64,000 bases of DNA from Areca catechu (Eukaryota > Streptophyta > Magnoliopsida > Arecales > Arecaceae), in assembly GCA_021397845.1 (NCBI GenBank), contig CM038047.1:131918112-131982111 (forward strand), given 5' to 3'. Numbering within the stretch: the stretch's first letter is position 1; each line of letters begins with the position of its first letter. The notes below the pieces were generated by a model. It did not search any database. It was not told where the DNA came from and was given only the letters and a program-made list of their open reading frames with translations. Of this stretch, positions 57,561 to 64,000 are shown one piece after another. The position numbers were made by a program, and so were the translations under genes.

Positions 57561-57775
57561 AATCTAAGATGTACTATCAATAATGTACAACTCTCCTTCA
57601 AGAATAAAGAGAGATTCCTCCTGGTACAATCTCATCTCTTCTCTACATATAAAAACTCAATTGCCTCCCTTATAGTTCGGTGAAGAAAGCCATGAAACTT
57701 ACGAAGCCCCATACTCAAAGCCAGAAACATACAAAGCCCTACATCTATCCACCTGACTCCAAGTTGAAAGAAAAG
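57561..57775 (+). other. 3' untranslated start of element C
   Basis: Short AT-rich stretch after integrase with no domain seen. It is cut by the insertion of H at 57776. Confidence 0.5.
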
Positions 57776-60181
57776 TGCCCTAAGAGCCAATCATTGTAAG
57801 GGCATTTTTGTAATCATCCAGCTCTTGTATGACATTATATTATTGAAGCCATTATTTTCATCATATACTGCTATGTCTTATTTATGGATTATGATGAACC
57901 CCATACATTAGGACAATGGAATTAGGGTTATGATAAAGATCATAATAGTGAGACCTAAGTTCCTATAAATCCTAATAAAAAATGTTCCTAGTCAATGGAC
58001 CATCAATTCAAGGATTGATGAATCCAGTAAGATTAGCTTATCCTATGTATGCTCAGTTAATGAGAATGGTTGGTCTCATAACCATTTGTGTAGAGACACT
58101 AATACAAGGATAAGGGTACTCATCAGGGTATGAATACACTGAACTGATCTGCACCAGGACTGTCTTATAGAAGTTTTACTGCTTGTCAAAAGATAGGTCC
58201 TAGAGTAGGTGTTGTGCATGTGATCTTTACACCTAAGGTCACCATTGTTCCTTGTGCACACTAAGCCATATTTTTGGTTCATACTCATTCATGACATTGA
58301 CTCATGTACGGGATGTTCTGGGTATGTTGGAAGGTGTACGAAGGTTGTGAGTGGACCAACAAGGAATTGATCATTCCTGGTAAGAGGAATTGTTTTCCCA
58401 TTTAATCTCTTCGATGAGTGACTCAAGGAGCCTTTGATCAAAGCAGGATGAGATTAGTAGTTTCTGATCAGTCATCAGTTGAGTCCTCATGATCGAGCTA
58501 AGATTAGATATGACTAAGTGTTAGGGTTTGACATATATCCATACCTATCACTTAATCAGGATAATGGAAGATCGAAAGATTGAATTGCACGGTAACTGAC
58601 TATTGAAGGGTATTTTGGTAATTTTAACCATATTCCTCATCTTGCGGGTAGGCATGACATGTTGCTAGATGTCAATCTTGTCTTGTAAGTTTTCATAAAC
58701 CAATTGATTTATTTTCATGAGTCAATTCGATTAGTGATTCGAATTGGATAATTAGGTGAGCCAATTTGACCTAATTAGGTCAGTCGGGTTTGATCGAATC
58801 GAATCGGCTCAAACCTAAACCTACTGCTAGCTATATGTGGAACCCAATGGATCACACACAATAAAGAGTTAGCGAAGGAAGTCATTCATGATTTAATTAG
58901 GGTCATGGGATCCTAATTGGTTAGCCAGATTACGTACTAGCTTATATAGGCTAACCCAATTCCTAACCCAATTGGATTGGGTCCGGTTGCTTGGTATTTG
59001 GACTAACTTATTTAAGGGAAACCCAGATAAGGTTGAGTCCTAAGTGGGGCAGCTTAAACCAGGTTTTATCTGGTTTTATTTGTGCATTATACCAAATTTT
59101 ATGAAGAGTCCAAGGCGTTATGGACTCTTGGTACCTCTTGGCACAAGCGGGAGAAGGGGGCATGCGCAAAAGGACTGAGAGTCCTTCTACATATGAAACT
59201 CTGGGAGTTTCTTTTATGAGGTGCTTCTTCACTTAATCCCCATGCTGTTTGGTATTTTAATGACCGGTCAAAAGAGGATAAGGGGTGGCATGAAATGAGA
59301 AAGGAATTAGCGTCTGCAGATGAAGAGTCGCATCTCTTCATTTGCGCACGGTTCTGAGGCAAAGTCCTTCTACTCTTAGGACTCTGCTTTTCCTATGGTT
59401 TTTAAATCTAAAAGGATGCCTCATTCCATTCTTCTTGATCGGTATATGCCACATGGCATAAGGGGATTTAACCTAGAAATGAGAAGTACTCAGATAAGAC
59501 TCTTGAATCCTGAAGAGTCTTATCATATATGAAATAACATATCTGATAAGAAATGTCGGGATGCTATTCATGCCCCTTAAATTATTATTTAAGGGTGTAC
59601 AGTGATTTGAGAATTCATTCATGACTTGATCATCAGAAATAGGAATCCATTTTTCCCGAGAGTTATCTGAGTGTCTCTTTCTGCTTCTCTCTCCCTCCTC
59701 CTTTCTTTAAGACAAGACTTGTCTTGTTAAGACAAGGTCTAGTTTTTTAGGACAAGGCTTTATTCTTGCATATAAGCCTAAGGAGTCCTAGAGGAGGGTT
59801 GTCCTAAAACCAAGAGTGGTTTAGGATAGTGTTCTTAGTGCCCTACAGTAAGACAGGGTATCCTACAATGGTCAAAGGTTCAAAGGCTACCCTAAGAGTT
59901 CTGTTGAAGCAAGTAACCCCGGTAGGGATTCTTCCTTGGTACCATTCTCGTATGGATCACCGTTGGAGTGCTTGCACTTGTGAGCCTCATTGAAAGGATT
60001 GAATTTTAGCAATCTAGGTATGTTTTTCTGACTTCATTTATGTTTCATTAATTGGTATTGCATGAGAGGTTCCTAGGAATTAAGGTTTTCTAGCCAATTA
60101 GGGTTTCATGCTTAGAATTTTGTTTTGAAATTCACTTTCACATGCTGCATGATTCCTGGCACCCTTGGAGAATTTCCTTCA
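57776..60181 (+). repeat. 5' LTR of copia element H
   Basis: 2406 bp, TGCCCTAAGAGCC to CCTTCA, followed at once by a PBS. It shares the start, internal blocks and length with the G LTR. It cuts the end of element C, so H is younger than C. Confidence 0.85.
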
Positions 60182-60182
60182 G

Positions 60183-60194
60183 TGGTATTAAAGC
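60183..60194 (+). other. Primer binding site of element H
   Basis: TGGTATTAAAGC, two changes from the initiator-Met PBS (TGGTATCAGAGC), directly after the LTR. Confidence 0.8.
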
Positions 60195-60238
60195 CATCCT
60201 TGTGGCATACCAATTATGAACCATTTTTGGAGTTTTAT

Positions 60239-60899
60239 TGATGGGGGACAGATGGGGTAGGATCGTTGGCGAGCCTAGAAGTCGCCTAAATTAGGGTACT
60301 ATTTTTTTTTGGTATTTTTTTTCACTAGGGGTGGCGAAGGAACAGTGGGGATGTAAGATAGGAATCTGGAACTCATGGACTTGGGGACTCACCATAACGA
60401 AGAGACCTCTCACCTCTAGGGCATCACACCCTCCTCGATACTTGGAGGCGCTAGGATGGATCTTAAAGGCCACGAGGGGATAGAGAAGATGGAATGGGTA
60501 GGGGGATAACTGGGCATCACGCCCACGCCCGAAGGCGAAGGACAGAAGAATCACTCTTCTAAAAACTCAAATTTTTTTATGAACTAAACTGATTTTTTTA
60601 CAAAGGACTGAGGGTGGTATTTATAGACCTGTCCAACCCTCATTTGAATTTGAATACAGGATAAAAAGATAGGGATGACTCAAATTCAAATACAAGATAG
60701 GATAAGATAAGCCTATCCATATCTCAATCCTAACCAACCAAATCCTAATTCAAATTTCAAACAAAAGATAAATCCTAAATAAATTTATTCTAGAAATGCT
60801 CCAAGATCCATGCATCTCCGAGATCAGTGCATCTCCGAGATCCGTGCTGCTCTGGGATCCGTGCTGCTTCGAGATTCGAGGGGGCCTATGTCCCCATCA
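60239..60899 (-). repeat. 3' LTR of element J
   Basis: 661 bp, TGATGGGGGACAG to TGTCCCCATCA. It contains a 17-bp tandem repeat (60805-60872). Confidence 0.92.
60805..60872 (-). repeat. Four 17-bp tandem units in LTR of J
   Basis: Units of the type GATCCGTGCATCTCCGA, two of each of two subtypes. The copy in the other LTR is at 63288-63355. Confidence 0.9.
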
Positions 60900-62720
60900 T
60901 TCCCCTGAGGTGGGGAAAACTCGACTCCGTCGAGTGTGGATCAGCAGGGACTCTAGTGAACCGCATCAAATCAAAAGAGGGCCGCTCTGAAAATAGTGTA
61001 ACTTTGAGAAGGGTGCAGCTTTGAAAACCATGCACTTTGATATTCGTGCATAGGAAGAAATCGGCAACAGAAAACCGACTGCTTTGAGGAACGTGCAGTG
61101 TATTCACGTTCGTGCGGGCCTCTTCTTCTCCCTTCTCCACGGACCGAAACCACGAGCAGACGGACTTCACCGGACTTCAACATACCGGTGGTCTTCACCA
61201 GCACCAGCAATGGGAGGCGGGCAGCGGCACAGGGGAACACACGGCGGCACAGGTGGGGATGGCGTTCGGCGATGGAGATGAGGCGTTGGGCATTGCGGCA
61301 GCGGGGACTCCTTTGCGGACCGTTAGACCATGGAGCAGAGGTGGCCTTGTGGAGAGGGGTTCCAGTGGATCTTCACCGGCTAGGGCTCTGGCTTGGACCG
61401 GATGGGAGGAATAATCATGGCGATAGGGGGGAAGACGGCAACGTGATTAGCTGATTTCGATGGATGGCAAGGCCAGCGGCTGTTCTGTTTGGTTGCAGGC
61501 GACGGGACGTCGATGAAGATCGGGCGGAGGAGTGGCACAGTGGAGGGTGCGGCGATTCTTCCTTGGTTCCGATGGAGGTGGAGTCGGGGATGGATATGGA
61601 GAAGTCCAGCATTGTCGATGGCTTGGCCGGAGTCCATCAGGGGGCGGCGGAAGTCGGGTGTCACAGTAATAGGAAGAACGGGCAGAGGCATTGGGTGGGA
61701 GGAGGACGAGGTCCTCGCCGGTGGGGAGGAGGGATCGTGGAAGAGGCTGAGGCGGGAGAGGTCGAGGGCGTCACCGGCAGCGGTGGAGCGGTCAGAGCTG
61801 AGCGCTTCTTAGCGTGGAAGGAGTAGGGCATGGAGGAGGGGGGCTCGATGCCGAGGGTTTGGAGCTGGAAGGGCTTCTAGACGTGGAGCTGGAGCGTGCA
61901 CGACTTCACGGCGTGCCGGGAACTCATCGCCCGGGGCATCATCGACTCCAAGAATCTGGCAATGGGAAGACCTGATGAGGTTGTTTGGGGCAACGAGAAA
62001 CTGGTGGAGGCTGTTTGGCGATGGGAAGCTTGGGACGTGGCGAATGCTAGCGGACGAGCTTCTTCTTTGAAGAGGGCAGTGGGGTGTTGACTGGAGGTTG
62101 GGGAAGATGGAGATGGTTGTGGAAGAGCGATGCAGTGGTCGGAGAAGATCGATGGCGGCCTCGCAGATCTAGGGCTGGTTGATCGATGTAGTTTTCTGCA
62201 CATATGGGGGGAGGCGAAAGGCTTCACGGGGGAGATTCGGTAGCAGTCGGCGATTCCATTCCGGTGATGGCGGATGGAAGAGATGGGCATTGGTCGTTGG
62301 TTACTGGCAGTGAGATGATCTGGTCAGAGCTTGGCAGGAGATGGGACTTCACAGGAGGCAGAGAAGAGGGGGGGCTTGGCCTGGGCGGAGACTAACGGAG
62401 AGAAGATCGGTTGGATCTGGCTCAGTGGTGGCGAGATCTGATGGACTTGGGCAATTCCGATCGGTGGGAGGATGATGGCAGTAGAGGAGTGTTGGGCCTG
62501 GACCTTGACGCAAGTGTGGTGGTAGGCGGTGGTGATGGCAGCAGAGAGGCGACGATGGCAGTAGGCAGTGGATAACAAGAAGGGCAAACAATGATTGGGA
62601 GATTTTTTTTTTTTTTTTTTTTTTCTTTTTGTTGAATCCGGGAAGTGAGAAGATGGCTGGTAAGAGAAAATTTGGAATGATATGGAGGTACCCTAATTTT
62701 TCTAGGCTCTGATACCAAAT
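60900..62720 (-). other. GC-rich internal region of element J
   Basis: Several open frames exist on both strands (for example 61464-61826 plus and 62290-61877 minus), but they overlap, are rich in Gly/Arg or Ser/Pro and match no family I know. They look like by-products of high GC content. A run of 22 T lies near 62607. It may be a captured host sequence or a noncoding LARD-type core; I cannot tell which. Confidence 0.6.
62707..62718 (-). other. Primer binding site of element J
   Basis: Minus-strand TGGTATCAGAGC, perfect initiator-Met type, two bases from the right LTR. Confidence 0.92.
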
Positions 62721-63382
62721 TGATGGGGGACAGATGGGGTAGGATCGTTGGCGAGCCTAGAAGTCGCCTAAATTAGGGTACTATTTTTTTTTGGTATTTT
62801 TTTTTCACTAGGGGTGGCGAAGGAACAGTGGGGATGTAAGATAGGAATCTGGAACTCATGGACTTGGGGACTCACCATAACGAAGAGACCTCTCACCTCT
62901 AGGGCATCACACCCTCCTCGATACTTGGAGGCGCTAGGATGGATCTTAAAGGCCACGAGGGGATAGAGAAGATGGAATGGGTAGGGGGATAACTGGGCAT
63001 CACGCCCACGCCCGAAGGCGAAGGACAGAAGAATCACTCTTCTAAAAACTCAAATTTTTTTATGAACTAAACTGATTTTTTTACAAAGGACTGAGGGTGG
63101 TATTTATAGACCTGTCCAACCCTCATTTGAATTTGAATACAGGATAAAAAGATAGGGATGACTCAAATTCAAATACAAGATAGGATAAGATAAGCCTATC
63201 CATATCTCAATCCTAACCAACCAAATCCTAATTCAAATTTCAAACAAAAGATAAATCCTAAATAAATTTATTCTAGAAATGCTCCAAGATCCATGCATCT
63301 CCGAGATCAGTGCATCTCCGAGATCCGTGCTGCTCTGGGATCCGTGCTGCTTCGAGATTCGAGGGGGCCTATGTCCCCATCA
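62721..63382 (-). repeat. 5' LTR of element J
   Basis: 662 bp, almost identical to 60239-60899. Outer edge TGTCCCCATCA. Confidence 0.92.
63101..63108 (-). promoter_or_regulatory. TATA box in 5' LTR of J
   Basis: Minus-strand TATAAATA, a canonical TATA box in the orientation expected from the PBS. The left LTR has the same box at 60618-60625. Confidence 0.65.
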
Positions 63383-63387
63383 TTTAT

Positions 63388-64000
63388 GAAATTCCACTAT
63401 CGAACCGACCCAAACCCTGTCGAGTCGACCAGACCAAATTCATATGCATGATTTCTGGTTTCTTTATGAAATGACATGATAATGCAATTGTATGAAATTT
63501 TTTATATTAGGTAATATGTTTAATTTCAGTTTTTATGAAATGCATGATATTATGTCAAGTATGAAATTATGCATGTTGATTGAACCTAGTAGCTGCTTTG
63601 TATTGGGTTAGTCACCATGGCCGTCCGGTCATAGGAGCCAAGTAGGGTTTAAAGGCGCTCTCCTATGGCGTGTAGGGGTGCCGCTGTGGCAATATCCTAT
63701 GAAAAAGTGAGGTGAACGGGGTAATGAATATCATGCTATGATATGATTGCTATATAATCATGCAATGTTATGCATATGCTAGAATGATATGTTTTATATT
63801 TATACTTGTTTTTATGAACATTATTTGAATTATTATTTAGGATGTGTTTGAGACCATCAAAGCCCTCATTAAAAATTATATTTAGTCATGGTATAAACTT
63901 AATCATGATGCAAAACCAATTAGGGTTATGATCAACCAGTTGGTGTCTAGGCAAGTGGTTCTGGGAAGGTAAAGGGACTGAGATTTTTTAATTGGTTCTA
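63388..64000 (+). other. Leader of element H, right part
   Basis: AT-rich noncoding leader resuming after J. It contains the block CCATGGCCGTCCGGTCATAG (63616-63635), also present in the leader of F, and the hairpin at 63628-63669. No gag start is seen before the window ends. Confidence 0.65.
63628..63669 (+). promoter_or_regulatory. Conserved hairpin in leader of H
   Basis: CATAGGAG (63630-63637) pairs with CTCCTATG (63660-63667), extended by one wobble and one more pair. Same stem sequence and neighbouring block as the perfect 12-bp hairpin of F. Confidence 0.55.

Larger units (their letters stand above)
30269..57775 (+). mobile_element. Element C: Tat-like Ty3/Gypsy gag-pol, four insertions
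   Basis: Coding pieces in order: gag (30269-31370, 37463-37498, 48678-48918, 52089-52440), PR (52517-53013), RT (54328-55360), RNase H (55364-55800), second RNase H (55804-56330), IN (56480-57560). Interruptions are B, D, 48919-52088 and 53014-54327. The right end is cut by copia element H at 57776, so the 3' region and 3' LTR would lie right of the window. Stops are frequent. Assignment to Tat comes from the dual RNase H and the gag and RT motifs. Confidence 0.85.
60239..63382 (-). mobile_element. Element J: young non-autonomous LTR element
   Basis: 3144 bp with exact target duplication TTTAT (60234-60238 and 63383-63387). LTRs 60239-60899 and 62721-63382 differ, as far as I can read, by one T in a T-run. 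Minus orientation follows from the minus-strand PBS at the right LTR (62707-62718) and the purine tract (CCTCAGGGGAA) at the left one. The 1.8-kb internal part has no gag or pol motif on either strand. The ends form an 11-12-bp inverted repeat (TGATGGGGGACA/TGTCCCCATCA), long for an LTR element. Confidence 0.92.
57776..64000 (+). mobile_element. Element H: 5' part of plus-strand copia element
   Basis: LTR, PBS and leader; gag is not reached within the window. The leader is split by element J. AAAAG (57771-57775) would be the target duplication, with the partner outside. Same broad family as G and F by LTR start and leader blocks. Confidence 0.8.

Noticed and set aside
61098..62290. Overlapping open frames in the core of J as host genes
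   Set aside because: Frames overlap on both strands, are low in complexity and GC-driven, and show no recognisable domain or splice structure that I can support.
60291..63037. Two almost identical minus-strand frames (87 and 89 codons) at 60291-60554 and 62768-63037
   Set aside because: They are the same stretch of the two J LTRs; identity reflects LTR duplication, and no family match is evident.

Overview
This is plant nuclear DNA made almost entirely of nested LTR retrotransposons. I see no host gene, rRNA, tRNA gene or CRISPR array. Evidence for a plant: initiator-Met-type primer binding sites (TGGTATCAGAGC and variants), Ty3 elements with integrase-linked chromodomains, a Ty3 Tat-type element with a second RNase H and an antisense ORF, and Ty1/copia elements of SIRE-like and Angela/Tork-like type. 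A monocot such as a palm is a guess from overall flavour only.

Layout, left to right. (A) 1-4755: right part of a pol-deleted, chromodomain-bearing Ty3 element that sits in the 3' end of copia element G. (G) 4756-17886: 3' tail and 3' LTR of a plus-strand copia element. Its LTR is split by (E) 6618-17218, a full-length chromovirus with gag, PR, RT, RH, IN and chromodomain, whose protease is split by a minus-strand LTR derivative (10672-12367). 17887-19371: 5'-truncated SIRE-like LTR. (F) 19372-27477: minus-strand copia element with a truncated 3' LTR and an internal inversion. (K/C) 27478-57775: Tat-like Ty3 DNA. K is a 3' region with an antisense ORF, followed by an LTR and then the interrupted gag-pol of C. 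C has been hit by (B) 31371-37462, a second pol-deleted chromodomain element of the same kind as A; by (D) 37499-48677, a minus-strand SIRE-like copia element with an extra 3' ORF; by an LTR at 48919-52088 that itself holds another LTR (49011-50538); and by an LTR at 53014-54327. (H) 57776-64000: 5' LTR, PBS and leader of a plus-strand copia element, split by (J) 60239-63382, a very young non-autonomous LTR element.

Eight insertions can be bounded by 5-bp target duplications: six exact or one mismatch, one inferred through two mismatches (D), and B with one mismatch. These fix the order of nesting. Coding regions are decayed by stops and frameshifts in every gag-pol copy.

The most interesting items are: the A/B family, two copies with the same loss of pol but a retained chromodomain and a 14-residue Pro/Arg-rich repeat; a conserved hairpin in the leaders of F and H; LTR insertions ending in PBS plus a short LTR tail; an inverted duplication in F; the extra 3' ORF of D; and the almost identical LTRs of J.
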